Below are positions 12,161 to 24,837 of a stretch of 64,000 nt of DNA, piece by piece. The notes under the pieces are model-generated. The model worked only from the letters and a program-made list of their open reading frames with translations. It had not been told where the DNA came from and made no database searches. The stretch spans positions 186,001 through 250,000 of the forward strand of contig NW_019775846.1 of the NCBI RefSeq assembly GCF_001039355.2, given 5' to 3'. Both the position numbers and the translations under genes were made by a program. The number at the start of each line of letters is the position of its first letter. The stretch's first letter is position 1. This DNA is from Lingula anatina (lineage: Eukaryota > Brachiopoda > Lingulata > Lingulida > Lingulidae).

Positions 12161-15100
12161 GTGTTCGAGATGAGAGGAATCTTACAGCGCTGTTGGCGGG
12201 CGATGTCGTCCTGGAGTTCTAGTTATGACGAAACATCTCTTCAAAAAAGGGAAAGTATTCTTGGGAAATTGTACCATTTGGTTTGGAGCAAAGGTAAGTT
12301 TGTGTACAGCCACTTGGTTCACAGTTTTATAATAACGGTGAAATGATTTCACGTAGCAGAATATTATCGTAATACGAATATCCAATGGTAACCTTCTATC
12401 GAAGAATTGATCTCTAATAGGATAAAAATCTTCATGGGTATGATATTGGTGTCATTTATTTTTGGAGACCACGCCCAAATTTAAATGTCAGCAACACTTT
12501 GAGGTTGACTGTATTAAGATCTGAAATGGTATTTTTTTCTTTATTCAATATTTAATAATATTGCAAACAATATTATTAATAAATTTGTAATGATGAAAAT
12601 TAATGCTCATGGGAACTTCACGAGTTTACTCTGCGTTAATCTATATGAGTGTATACGGAAAATACTCAATATGTTAAGCCAATTAGCAATTTTTAAAACT
12701 GATTAAAAGCCTCGCTTTTGCACGAACGATTTTAGCCAAATGCAGCTGTATGAGTCCCTTTGAACAAAAATCAGAAATGCCCTTCCTGTTTTGATAAGAT
12801 TCAGTCAGCCAAAAATTCAACCTGGATCGCATTATTTCGCATTCATACATTGGTATTATAAGGAGGAACGCAGCCCTGCATAAACCTCTGAACATGCGAA
12901 AATATAGCTGATACAGTGTATTGCTTTTCTACTGTATCCAATTTAGTAATACTTGTTATATGATGGTACATTGTGTATGCTTAAAGGTAGGGGTCTATAC
13001 TATCCGCATTTTAAAATATCCACTAGTGATATTTTCTATATCTACAATATCCAACAAAGCTACTGACTATAAAGACATATAAATTTAAACCCCCAAATAA
13101 AAGTATCTGTTGTCGTTACTGCCATCTGAAATGTTTATGAAGAGAGGGGCGTTTAAACGATTGGCAAGTATATCAGATCTAAATTATTTAATTAGAAATG
13201 TTATAAAATATAAACTCCGGGTGTCGGGACGGCTGGTAAGTAGGAAAAATGCGTTTTTTCGCTAAAAAATCGATTTGGCCGGAAAGTCCCGGAAAAATAC
13301 GATTTCAGTTACATATTACCAAGAATGTTCTTGTTTTGTTGAAACTCCTTGATATTACTAAGTACCTAAACGTCGCATGACTGTAAAGTTCATGATGAGT
13401 CATACCTTTATGTACACGTACAGACTTATCAAGAATGTAATTACCTACGGCAAATGCCCACGCCCTTTTCCTTATTTAGTTTTGATATAAAATGAACATT
13501 TTGACACCTTAAAATGTTTCGGAGTTTACAAAATGGATCAGTTTAATGCATGAATACAACAAAATGAATAGATACATCCTTCCTAAAAATACATTTAGAA
13601 AACCCTACAGAATCGAATCCTGATATACAAATGGAAATTGATATTTTTAAGCAATAATTTCTGCACGTTATTATCCAAACCGTCAATACTTTCCTGCTGT
13701 TTCCAGATGCATAAGCATTCACAATTACGCACATTTTCATTTAGAAGTCATTATATTGTGAAAAATGTCCCTTGTGATAACTGATAATGTCAACAGAAAT
13801 GAAATGTAATGCTATCCCAGGAATGGATACCGTGTCGCAATGGTAACAAATGAAAGTGGGTTGCAGCATTAAACCTGTCAGTTTATCTATTTATCGAAAT
13901 AAATCAATTCTTGTTAACACTGGCTAATACTCAACGTGAGAGGGTTATTTCACTGCATTACTGGAATGAAAATCCAATCCTGAACACTGTGTTGAGTCTT
14001 GGACATAATAGCGTTATTATGTCTAAGGTTGAATACACGTATTGTTGCTACTTATTTTCGAAGATTTCATCTATTTCTTTTGTTCAATTTTTTAGTATTG
14101 AAACCCTTTTATTTTCACAAGTTATAATATTGGGAATAATAATAACAATTATAACAACAAAAACATAATAATAACAATAATATGATTATTCTCCAATATA
14201 AAATCCGAACTTTAATTTTGACGACATGATACCAAAATAAGCATCAATTAAGGTGGCATCTGGAGACGATGAGACCGGTAATCGAGGTTAACTGTATGGA
14301 ATACACCAGGACCTATCTGATTACACGCGTAAATTGTAAAGAATTAAGCAAGTATACATTTACCCGAGAGTCCTCTACAGTTTCGCCTATTCTTGTCGCA
14401 ATATTACAGGGGTACTTGAACAATACCACAGTGTGATATGTACATATGCCTATAAATCGTGCGCATATGCTTTCATGGCCCTTACTTCATGAACTGTAGT
14501 ACTTTATACCCCTAGAAAAGTCAAGGTTATTATCTGATATTTTGATTTAAATAAAATCCAAGTTCCTCAAAATACTAGACCAGTCTTTATCCTGTCCTTT
14601 CAGAAGGTATTCAACGCGATCACCTCCTTGAATGGGTTAGCAAGAAACTCCCAGATTTTCAGATCAAGGATCTGAATGTGAGTTGGCAAGATGGTCTTGC
14701 CTTGTGTGCTTTACTTGAGACGATCCTTCCCGGCTCGTGTCCCAAATGCTATCTGCTTGTTCCGGAAGAGGGTTTCCATAACTGCATGCTGGCATTACAC
14801 GTGGCTAATAGGTACTTTGGCATACCTGAAGTAAGTTCGAATTTATTTCGATTAAGTAAAGGTAGTCATTCTATGACATCGAAGAGGTTGATTAAAACGT
14901 TAAAAGGCAAAGAAAAATTATTTTCAGAACTCTTAATCGGAAGCCTAATTGGCCGGCTGTTTGTCCTTTTATACCTATGAATATTTTAAAAACTAATAGA
15001 TATTGCTGATGTTGATTTCTAAGCACTTTATACATGGTTATTTTTCAGAATATTGTCACAGCAGAAGAGATAGCAGGCGGTATAGGAAAGAATAAACTGG

Positions 15101-18100
15101 AGATGCTCTTACTGTCTCTTAAAGAATTTTCTGACGCCCGTGACTTGCTGGACGAGAGGAGTCGTCAGGAAGCAAATGACCGAATAGCGCAGACGATCGT
15201 GGCCAAAGGCAGCGGCCTTCTTGGTGGAATTGTCGGGAGACGCTCGAGGTGTACCATTTTTGTACCGTCTGAACATCTTAAAGAAGTGTTAGAGCTAGAT
15301 GTTGAGATACTGGGTCCAAATAATGAATGCTGCAGCGAAAAGGTAAGATCTTTACCAATGCGGGAGACAGGGGTTCTTCCCAAACAGCGTTCGACGGATA
15401 ATGAAGATTTGCCCTCAATTTTATTCCACCATCAGTGTGTTACAGAAGGACATGTATTGATTAGTTTCGTGCCTCAAACCGCAGGCACACACACCATTAG
15501 CATACAGTGGCAAAGTTCTCATATTAACGACAGTCCGTTTATTGTTAAAGTATCACCTGGGAGAGCACTGCATCATCGTCAAGGGTCCCTTAACACAATG
15601 GAACCAAATGAAATGGTTCACAGAAGTTTGCGTCACACATCATCAGATTTCGGTGCCAATAGCACGGATACCAGCGATCTTTCGCTGACTAAAACACAAG
15701 GAAACGAGTCGACGTCACGTGCTTTGACACCCGTCACAACTTTCACGCAGCAACCGACTGTCATGCGGCGACGGATTTTGAAGCGAGTCATCAGTACTAA
15801 GGATGGAAATGAGATCATTCTCCATGATGCGTCATGTTCCTCTGGCCCCTCCAGGGAAAGCAGTCCCGAGGTTCTAAGAATGATGAATAAGGATAAACAT
15901 TTAAAACAACGCGGTTCGAAGGAAAAATTGCGTAGAACTGTTGCTTTGCCTCTTGGTGGTAAAAATATAGCGGACCAAAAACAAACTGAACGTACGTCAG
16001 ACAATGGTACTGATAAATGTTACAAGTTTAGAGTGTCAGATGATATAAAACTCGACTCCCAATTGAGCGGCGAATTAAAATACATTCCTGGACGCCAAGG
16101 TATTTCCAAGCAATGTTTGGATTCAGATCAGCGTGATCAAACCAAAACAACACCATGCTTGTTACAGTCAGCAGAAGATGAAGGGAAAGAATTGTCAAGG
16201 GACGAATTATCAAATGGCACAAACCCTTCTTTAAAATGTTTACAATCAGACAGCTTAAATAAAACGTGTTATTACATGGCAAACAAGGCTATATTCCAGA
16301 CTTTTGCATCTTCGAGTTCCACAGATGATCCAAATGCAATTATAAAAGTCCCGGTTCGTGCAACTCGCTCCTATCCACTACTTCGTAAGACGTATACAGC
16401 CATCGAACTTGAACCTGAAGACACCATGTCGCCGGACGACATTGAGGATGTTACGATACTGATGCAGAAAAGAAGAAAAAGATTCAGTCTGGAGGGTAGT
16501 GGTTTGTCCAACAGTCTAGAACTGTTCCAGACAAAGCGTGGGATTAACCATCCTGTCCCTCCGCTTAGCACTGTATTTAGCATGGACGACGAATGCGGTG
16601 TTGACGCATCAGTTGAAAAAATGGCGCAAGTTGATGAAAACGAAACATACATTGATCAAGATGGCAAATCTTCAGAAAATTCAGTTTCTGAATTTGACGA
16701 AGATTCTGAGATCTCTAAAGAAAATATTTCTACAGAACCCCAAACACTATCAGAGATAGATAAATCTACTCAAGTCACTTACGAGGAGATCAAAACCGAA
16801 ACTGGATGGGCGTCCAAAGACGCTGATACGGGTACTGATTGTTACATGGTTAGACGCCGTATTCCACTATACGTGGACTCCTTGCCGTTAGGTATTCCGC
16901 AGAAGAGAACAGAAGAGGGTCTTCATAGAGATCAGCCGGATTTTTCAAGCGATCAGCGGATAAGTGAGCTGGATTGGGTACAGGACAAAGGGACAGTAAA
17001 TGATGTCTTTAATGGAGTAGAAGATAGTGGGATCGCAATTGATTCTCCCTCTGAGTCGTATATAAGTATTTCTGGTTATTGGGATCACCAAAATTCTCCT
17101 CTTTCGCAACACGTGACAGAAGTACAGTCTGCTTTCCGTCAGTCTAAAAGAAAAGATAACAAAATAACAAATAGAAACCTGACTTACCTTTCAAGTTCCA
17201 CTACCAGTTCGGAGAGAAAAATGGATAAAAACGACTCCCATAGTAGAGACAAGGAGCAACAGACAGGCAAAAAAGGTAGCCACAAAACTACAGGCAAGCG
17301 AAGAAAACACTCAGGGGTGAACAAATATTCTTCAAAGTGTGTCAGGAAAAGCTCCACTACTTCTGTTTCAAAGGGAACAGCCAAAACTGACGTGTCCTCG
17401 CGTAATAGGCGGTGGCGCAGGTCGGGCCAACCAAAATGGAACTCCCTAACAAGCAGAGGCTCGTTCGACACATCCATCGAAGACGATTCATTTGCGGAAG
17501 GGAGACGACTAGCACACGTCAACAGAGAAAATGTTTTAGAAACAGAAGAAATCGCTGTTCCCAAATCGACCCACCCCCAACTGCATCCAAAAGATTCCCC
17601 TGCTGTTGAGAAGCAGAAGTCACTTTTAGATCAGTTTTCACCTACGTTGCCACCGGAATCCATTCAAGAAACGCCAAACTCCCCAAATGATAAGAAATTA
17701 AGTCATCGAAGGGCACTATTTATGGATACATTTGGAAGCAGTAGCCTGCAAAGTCAAGACAGTAGATCGTTTGACTCAGGAGATGGATACGATGTGGCAT
17801 CTTGGATGACAAGTGCGTGCAAATGCCGTGCTTTCGGAACTGGCCTAAGCTTTGGATACGTAGGGGCAAAGACCAACTTTCAAGTAAGATTTTAGCATAT
17901 TAAGAAAAAGTCGGGTTTAAGTGAGAAAAGTCCAATTATAAGTTATTTTCGACTTTCGTATGTTTAAAATGCATTTGCTACAAAAGGAAAATATATTGAT
18001 ATATTATGTAAAAAAAAATTAGAAAAGAGTTTGCAGCGAAATAGACTGTTTAATTTATTTTCTCCACTTGAGTAAGCAATCGCAAGTGTTTTCGTTTCAT

Positions 18101-18357
18101 CGCTTTACGTTTTCAGCGATAAATAAATTTATTTCTTCAAGGTGGATTCATCAGAATCTGATAGTGGTTACTTGATGGTCGGAGTCAAGGGTCCATTCCC
18201 ACGGTCAGTGACAGAAGTGACCATAACAGATACGGGGGACAATCTACATGAGGTGGTCTTTGAGGCAACTCTTCCTGGGCACTACCTGATCACTGTGAAG
18301 TGGAATGATAAGAATATTCCAGGAAGTCCTTTTATGTGCCACATTACCTTCGCGTAG
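12161..18357 (+). CDS. Filamin-like protein: one CH domain, two filamin repeats, long disordered insert
   Basis: Four coding exons: 12161-12293, 14604-14830, 15049-17883 and 18142-18357, in phase, giving 1136 residues. Residues about 45-150 form a calponin-homology domain of the second filamin type (HLLEWVSKKLPDF, WQDGLALCALLE, YFGIPENIVTAEEI). The end of exon 1 (ILGKLYHLVWSKEG) looks like the last helix of a preceding CH1, but no complete CH1 is present. A filamin Ig-like repeat spans about 174-292 and ends HINDSPFIVKV. About 750 Ser/Lys/Glu-rich, low-complexity residues follow, nearly all in the single 2.8-kb exon. A second filamin repeat is encoded across the last intron (TGLSFGYVGAKTNFQ into VDSSESDSG) and ends IPGSPFMCHITFA then stop. 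Filamins crosslink actin and scaffold membrane receptors. One CH domain probably gives weaker actin binding, which is an inference. Other first exons carrying CH1 could lie elsewhere. Confidence 0.85.
12294..14603 (+). other. Intron 1 of the filamin-like gene
   Basis: A 2.3-kb intron with donor GTAAGT at 12294 and acceptor TTTCAG ending at 14603. It has no recognisable coding exon, RNA gene or mobile element. There is a low-complexity AAT/AAC-rich patch around 14135-14185. Confidence 0.6.
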
Positions 18358-19625
18358 CAGGTAGTTGTGTGACATTTCACTGACCAGTTGTTTTGACCTT
18401 TTTGATATCCTGGAGCAGCCAGGGGACCAATAATGGAGATCATGGAGTTAAGGGTGCACTGGGTTATATTGCAACTTACAGTGCCATTATTTTTATAATA
18501 TTGTGATTATGAGGAGGGTAGTTTCACCTGCCACAGGAAATCGTTTGATCTAAGGATAAACTTGACGCTCACAATCGGGCCACCTGTGAACCTGATAACA
18601 ATTTTTCCGAAATTTCTATATGACAAGCAGAAGCAAAAACAGGCAAAGGCGAGAAACAATGTTTGTAGTGTAGTGTCGCAACAATAATAAGAATGGAAAA
18701 TCAAGAACACCTTATTCTAACCTCACACAATTGACCGACATGTCTTTTGCAAAGCACTGTAAGTCACGACGTCAAGAAATTACTTGTTTTTACTGTGATT
18801 TTCGCATAGTGGTTACTTTTTCCATTATCGTTTCATATAATTTCATACAATTGTGTCAATTTTTGGATTTATATTGTGATTTTGTATTTTGTCCAAACCT
18901 TAATGCATTCATGTTAAAAATTAAATGTTATTTGCAAGTAATGTTATTTGAATCCTTGCAACATTTGACGCACACGAAACGCAGGCTAATGTAACCTTGC
19001 AAGTTGACATAATTCTATTCTTTCATTTAATAACAAAAAAATTATTACTAATACTACAAAACTAATAACTCATAGATCTATAGTCCATTTTAAAATAAAT
19101 TCCAGCCGAAAAAAATCCACTTCAGACAAAAAAAAAAAGTTATCTGTGTTAAAAACGTTAAAAAATGTAATACTTGTACTAATACGCTTTGTTGATTTCA
19201 GCATGAAAGAAAGTACACTCATGGCATTAATGTTTTGTTTTATTTTAATTTTTGTGTAGATATTACAGTTATATATCCATAGCTTTACTCGAATGTTTAA
19301 CTGGACTCTATCTTCATAAATGATGAGCCAAGTACAAAAACGTTGAGTGTACAGTAAACAATTCAAATGATGTAATACATATAGATATTGTCTTCAGCTA
19401 GACGACTAATAATTCTCACACAGTTATCTTACAATGTTACTATACACAGATTGTACTCATAAGCCTTTAACTATTTATCAACACCAGAGTCTTCATTTTT
19501 GGCGATGTCACTTTCTTATGCAGTCATTTATGGTTTTTTCTCCTTTTTCTCCAAAGAACTTAGCAGGGCTCCAGTCTCAATTCATTTAAATGTCTGTACA
19601 ATTAAGTTTTTTTTCCAGTTCATCT
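18358..19625. other. Convergent 3' regions of the filamin-like gene and PSMB4
   Basis: The two genes end tail-to-tail here. No coding frame is supported. Possible poly(A) signals are AATAAA at 19094-19099 for the plus-strand gene and TTTATT at 19238-19243 (AATAAA on the minus strand) for PSMB4. If both are used, the transcripts would overlap slightly. Confidence 0.4.
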
Positions 19626-22611
19626 TCACTCATACCCGCTGAAATGAAAATGATAGAAAAATAAAACATATAATAAATTTGTATACTTATTAAGTCATTT
19701 AGCATCTGTTAAAAAATAAAACGAGTTACAGCTTTATGGGAATCAGTAGGTGCCATCTAAATTGCCATTAAGAAAATACAAGCAAAATAATACGGCCTTC
19801 AGTACAGAAATTAAATAAAAATAATATATCAATAATGAGTGAACAATGTCGACTGAACATGCAAACACATCTAGAAACAATAATTTGCTATACATACAAG
19901 CATGTGTTGTTTCTATTTTACTCATCGAAAAATCTATGGATGGTTAGGAAGAAGAAATAAAAGACAGAGGTATCAAGGAAAAGTAAAAAGATGAACATGT
20001 GATTGAAAGTTGTAAACTGTTAGTCAGAAAAGTGATGGCAAGAAGAAACTAGTCAGAGATGGGTAGTAAGACTACGAACAAAAGACTGTCCAATTATTCA
20101 AGTAACATACAAAAATATTAATCAAAATAATTACTTGATGAAAGTAGTAGAAGAAGGCGAAGTTATAATAGAGAAACTTGATAAGTACTACATATATTCA
20201 GTCAATAGTTTTGTGAGCATCCAATAGGTTATATACAAGTGACCCTTGGATCTTTGTGTTAAGTATGAGTTACGTTACTGTGACTTACCCAACCCTTTCT
20301 GCTATATCCCAATTTGTTGCACTGCTTATAGGTCCTTCTATTCTGGCTCCATCTTTTGTCACAATAGCTATTTGGTACTGAAAGTTAAAAACAAGCATTT
20401 AACCCTTTACCAATTACTTTTTATACTGACTGCAACATCTGTAACATCAACATTATAAATAGATGAATGCTCAAATTTCCTTGTTTTTAACATAACTATT
20501 CACAGCAACCAAGTTTATTTGAAAACAATCTGAAGCATACACTAATGAAAGCAATATATGACTCAGTCCTCACCTTATTTAGTGACCTGGCATCCCTGTA
20601 GTGAAGAACTGTGAGACACTGATCTATAAGTTCTTTTGCTTGCTGCTCTGTGAGATTTGGTTGTTTCTCTAATGCATTCCTAAGAATTGGCTACAAAAGA
20701 GAGTGAAAATTATTTTACACTCTAAAAACTGCAAGTTTTTGTTAACAATTTTAACTAAGTGTAAATGTGTCTTTTTTTGTCTGTATGCAAACAAGAATGT
20801 GAAATGTGTTGAAACTTACCTGAGCAATGTAGGCTCCATAACCAGAACATACACTTGGAGCTTTGAAAGCTGTTCCTATCTTGTCTACGTAACCAAGAAA
20901 CCTGTCAATATAAAATCCACATGCCATGTTTTTCTAATAGTCACAAATGATATACTTTATTAGATTTATAAATATGACATTGAAAATATTATCTACAATA
21001 ACAACAGATATTCTAACTTCCAATCTTAGTGAAGCATAATCATGTTTGTCAAAGGTAAAGCATAACTTATCATGGCTGTAAAATATGAAAAATATTCAGT
21101 TAATTTTCATCAGTTTGATTTAAAGCTGCCTTAACATCCCATTGGCCAAAAACTCAAAGTTCACATCCAGAGAGATTACAGATGATTCAAAGGTTTAAGT
21201 TTGAGGGTAAAAAATAAAGGTAAATGGTCATGAAAACAATGCCAACAACACAAGCCAAATGATAAGTTAAATAACAATGTAGAATAAATAAGGTCATTTA
21301 ATCATATGCATATAATAAACAACTGGTGTGCAGAATAAAATAAGTGTGTCATAATCTACAGTGTTCAGAATACTTACGGTTCTCCATCCTGTAGCCCACC
21401 AACAACTATAGTGTTCCACAATGGGTTAAAACGAGATCTTCTGTTGTACATTATTCTTGTCAACCAGGAGAACAGAGATTTGGGAGTGTACTGGAATCCG
21501 TCATTCATACACTCCTCATCAATTCTGAATTTAACATGAATAAGAAAAATAAGAAACACTTATCTTTTCAGTACAATATATTTGTACTGTGTAAATTAAA
21601 ATCTGTTAGGTACTGTTGAAAATGCACTTACGTCATTTTCAATTTGCTGCAGGTAAAAACTTGTACCAAAAATATGCCTAACAAAATATTTCCTTTCACT
21701 TAAATATTCACGACGAATGCTAATATCAATGACAACACATGCTCAAGCTTGCACTAGAAAAGAAATCATAATAAACTAAATGCAACTTTAACTTACACTC
21801 TCTGTTCTATCACAGATTTAATATATTGGAAATCTGCATAATCCCCACCAGCCCCCATCACTGTGCTGTCATTAACTTTCATCAGTCTAGGACAGTGCAT
21901 GAACCTTGCCAAAGATCCGTACGAACCAAGCATATCAGCAGCCAGGATGATACCACCATCAAATTTTACTCCAAGAACTGAAGTTCCTGTTACCATTGGA
22001 CTCCTGAAAAGCAAAATAAAAGGCATGGATATAATTCCAAGAGAAATTTAATATCAAAGTTCAGTGTTTAAGCAGTGAAGGGATGAACAAAGTTTTATGC
22101 AGTAGTACTCCTATTTTTAAAGGTTTCTGATGAGACTGGCACATACAGCACATATCAGCCCAACCTTTTAACTAGGCACCACTTCTTTCTGAGATCGTCT
22201 ACTAGCCTAAGTAGCCCTATTCCCCCCCCCCCCCCAATTAGGTTTTAACAAAATTTAAGAACCCTTAAATCACACAGTGAAAAAAGTGTAGTGTGACAGT
22301 TATGTTCATTTGTCTTAAAAACCTCTTTGTTAGTTTGAAGGTGAAATATTAATTCAACAACACCTGTCTTCCAGTGCAGTGCCCCAGCAACGACGGCCCA
22401 CAAACAATGCTGATTCATGATGCTAAAACGCCAGAGTTAACAAAAATGCCTCAAACGCCTTAAAAGAGCAAGAATAAAATACTTACAAAGTCTTTTTGAT
22501 TGGCCCCATCTTTGTCGATGTTCCTTGACCGGGAAAGTTGTACAAACCTCCAGGTGTAGGACCGTTTCTCCAAAATTCCAGTGACATATCGGTTTCCGTG
22601 GGCAGCGCCAT
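19626..22611 (-). CDS. PSMB4: Proteasome subunit beta type-4 (beta-7 of the 20S core)
   Basis: Seven coding exons on the minus strand: 22611-22487, 22003-21797, 21524-21378, 20901-20820, 20690-20574, 20377-20289 and 19638-19626. All junctions are GT-AG and in phase, giving 259 residues (human has 264). Diagnostic stretches are [79 protein letters not shown] and TNWDIAERV. The last exon encodes only GGYE-stop, equivalent to the human GFE end. PSMB4 is a non-catalytic beta subunit that helps dimerise half-proteasomes in the cytosol and nucleus. The N-terminal segment before PMVTGTS is the expected short, divergent propeptide. The start is the first ATG in exon 1, just 5' of ALPTETDM. Confidence 0.97.
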
Positions 22612-23105
22612 TTTGTTTCCTATATTTACCTTTTACCCACGATTTCGTGAATATATTACAAAAACTAAATAACATCACATAATAATCAATAGTAAAAAAG
22701 TTTAACTTAATAGACGAAAATTTAAAAATTAAATCTTTATTATGTAAGAACTGGAAATTAAACAGGTTCTAGCCTATATAAACTAGGGTAAACAACGTAT
22801 TAAGTTAACAACGCTGAAAGTAGCGAATAATTAACTTCATTTGATATTTTCACGATACTTTTTTTTTTGTAAGATTTGTGCAAAAGAGGAAATTGGTCTT
22901 TGTGAAATTAATTGCACGAAAAGCTTTATTATTCCTTTCCGCCTTCTTGTCAGAGTAGTCTTGATTTCTTATTTAACATAAGCACATGACTTCCGTGTTT
23001 TGGTTGGAGGCAAGCTGAAGTACCAAATACATTAAGCAAGGGCTTTCATGTGTCCCATTTCAGTATGTGTTAACTGACAAAAGAAAGGGTGAATTAAAAC
23101 CAATA
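22612..23105. promoter_or_regulatory. Divergent promoter interval between PSMB4 and BLOC1S6
   Basis: The two start codons are 494 bp apart and face away from each other, so both promoters and 5' UTRs must lie here or in unseen upstream exons. The interval is AT-rich, with no clear CpG island and no TATA box that I would trust. Co-regulation is only an inference from the geometry. Confidence 0.45.
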
Positions 23106-24118
23106 ATGGGGACGCAAACAGAGACAACTGGAGAGACTAAACATGTTTTGGAAGACACAAAAAGTATGTTAAATCATCTTCATAAGAAAGATAAAAATGG
23201 TTTTTACGCTTAGTTGCAGATTCTTACAGTATGTCATGTGTTATATTACTTCATTGATATTATCTCAGTGATTTCCCATTCCTGTATAAAAGCCTTGTCG
23301 CTTTTGCATTAATGTTTGACATGCATGTGTGCAACACATTACTTACTAAAATATGTTATAAAATGTTACTTCCTAGTACCGTATAGCATATCATTGAATA
23401 CCACGAAATTTCATGCGTTAGCACTCCTATTAACGATTCTGGTATGTACTGTCTGTACATATCAGAATCGTCAATAGGAGTGCTAACACATGAATTTTCG
23501 TGCTATTCATTGAAGTAATTTAACTTTAAAAACTTATTCTTGCTTGTGTGTGGGTCTTTTACTGATATGCACTTTTAATTTAATTGACTTCTGTGATCAT
23601 TCAAACTTATGGTATGTTACATTTGCTATTATACTTTATTCCAGATTGTCTGCCAGCACCAAGCAAGGAAACTATAGAAAAAATTACACAAGGTTTTCTT
23701 CAACATTACTTGCCTGATGCACAAAAGGCAAAAGCATCATTGGATGAATTAACGTAAGTTTTTAAAAAATGATTATGTAAAATTGTACTTTATCATGCTT
23801 GTAAATGTACACACTATCAATATTACAGACATTTCACAAGTTTTTTTATATGTATATGTATACGTATATTTTGTTTTAAGAAATATTGAGATGAATATCA
23901 TATATGAGATTTTCTTTAATTTGGAAATTTCTAATTATAAATTTATCCCTTTCAGACAAAACCAAAGAATTTTGTTAGAAACAGTGCAACATGAAAATAC
24001 CAAATTTTCAGAATGTGAAGCAATGAAAAAACTAACTGACATGGTAAAATTTTTATTTAATTTTATTTATACAGTGTGATAGATTTATATATGCAAAAAC
24101 CTGTTTTTGACACATATC

Positions 24119-24156
<38 letters not shown>

Positions 24157-24691
24157 ACAAGTAAACTGTAAAAACAGACATTCTGGGTACAAGTATTCAA
24201 GGAAGACAACTTACACATGAATAATCTTCTTTTTTCCAGATGATTAAAGCAAAGCAATATCATACAAAACTCCTCATAATAAAAAAAGAAATGGCATCAT
24301 TACATGAAAGATCTGCTAAACTAAAGGTATGAAAAAAAAATGCCAAGGATTTGCTGTTTATTCCATACACATGTTGGTATACAGTGTCACTTTTCTCTTT
24401 TGAATTTTCAGTCTATTATCTGAGCATGTGTGTTGTATGTATAGAGTAAATGTAAAGAGATAATTTTCAGTGTTTTTTTTTTCAGTAGTTTTTTTTTTCA
24501 AATTAGGAAATCTACTGTTTGTTTTTCATTTCTAGAGAAGAGCATTAAAATTGCAGCAGCAGAAACAGAAGGAAGCGCTTCAAAGGGAACAAGAAAAAGA
24601 GAAGGAAATGGAGAGAGAGAGACATTTAATGGCCAAACCCGTGTTGAGACAATCTTCCAACCCAGAGGAAAAACGTAGTTATGTGACTTGA
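23106..24691 (+). CDS. BLOC1S6: BLOC-1 subunit 6 (pallidin)
   Basis: Five coding exons: 23106-23163, 23645-23753, 23956-24043, 24240-24326 and 24536-24691. All are in phase and give 165 residues (human pallidin has 172). The family match is clear across the coiled coil: QGFLQHYLPDAQKAKASLDE, ELTQNQRILLETVQ, AKQYHTKLL, IKKEMASLHERSAKLKRRAL, followed by a Glu/Arg/Gln-rich helix (QREQEKEKEMERER). Pallidin is a subunit of BLOC-1, which sorts cargo from endosomes to lysosome-related organelles and binds syntaxin-13 in mammals. The short N-terminus (MGTQTETTGE) is divergent, as is usual outside vertebrates. AATAAA at 24832-24837 follows the stop by about 140 nt. Confidence 0.95.
23391..23513. repeat. 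Foldback element in BLOC1S6 intron 1
   Basis: Two imperfectly complementary arms of about 55 nt surround a short loop near 23448-23460. The left arm includes GTTAGCACTCCTATT and the right arm its near reverse complement, AATAGGAGTGCTAAC. A related single arm occurs at 33313-33341 in SEC11 intron 1, so this is a dispersed family, probably a MITE. Confidence 0.6.
24121..24151. repeat. Poly(A) homopolymer in BLOC1S6 intron 3
   Basis: An uninterrupted run of 31 A residues within the intron, 89 nt upstream of the next exon. Length is prone to sequencing error. Confidence 0.9.
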
Positions 24692-24831
24692 ATTTTGTTA
24701 GAAAACTTGTGCTGCTTTCATACAGATTTACAGTTCATTATATTTTGAATTTTAAATGCAAAATCAGCACCCTGAGTGTCAGTGTTAACTGAAAATTAAG
24801 CTCTATTATTAGCATGCCTCTAGTAGTTTTC

Positions 24832-24837
24832 AATAAA
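24832..24837 (+). terminator. Poly(A) signal AATAAA of BLOC1S6
   Basis: First canonical AATAAA after the BLOC1S6 stop codon at 24691, on the same strand and at a plausible distance. Confidence 0.6.
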
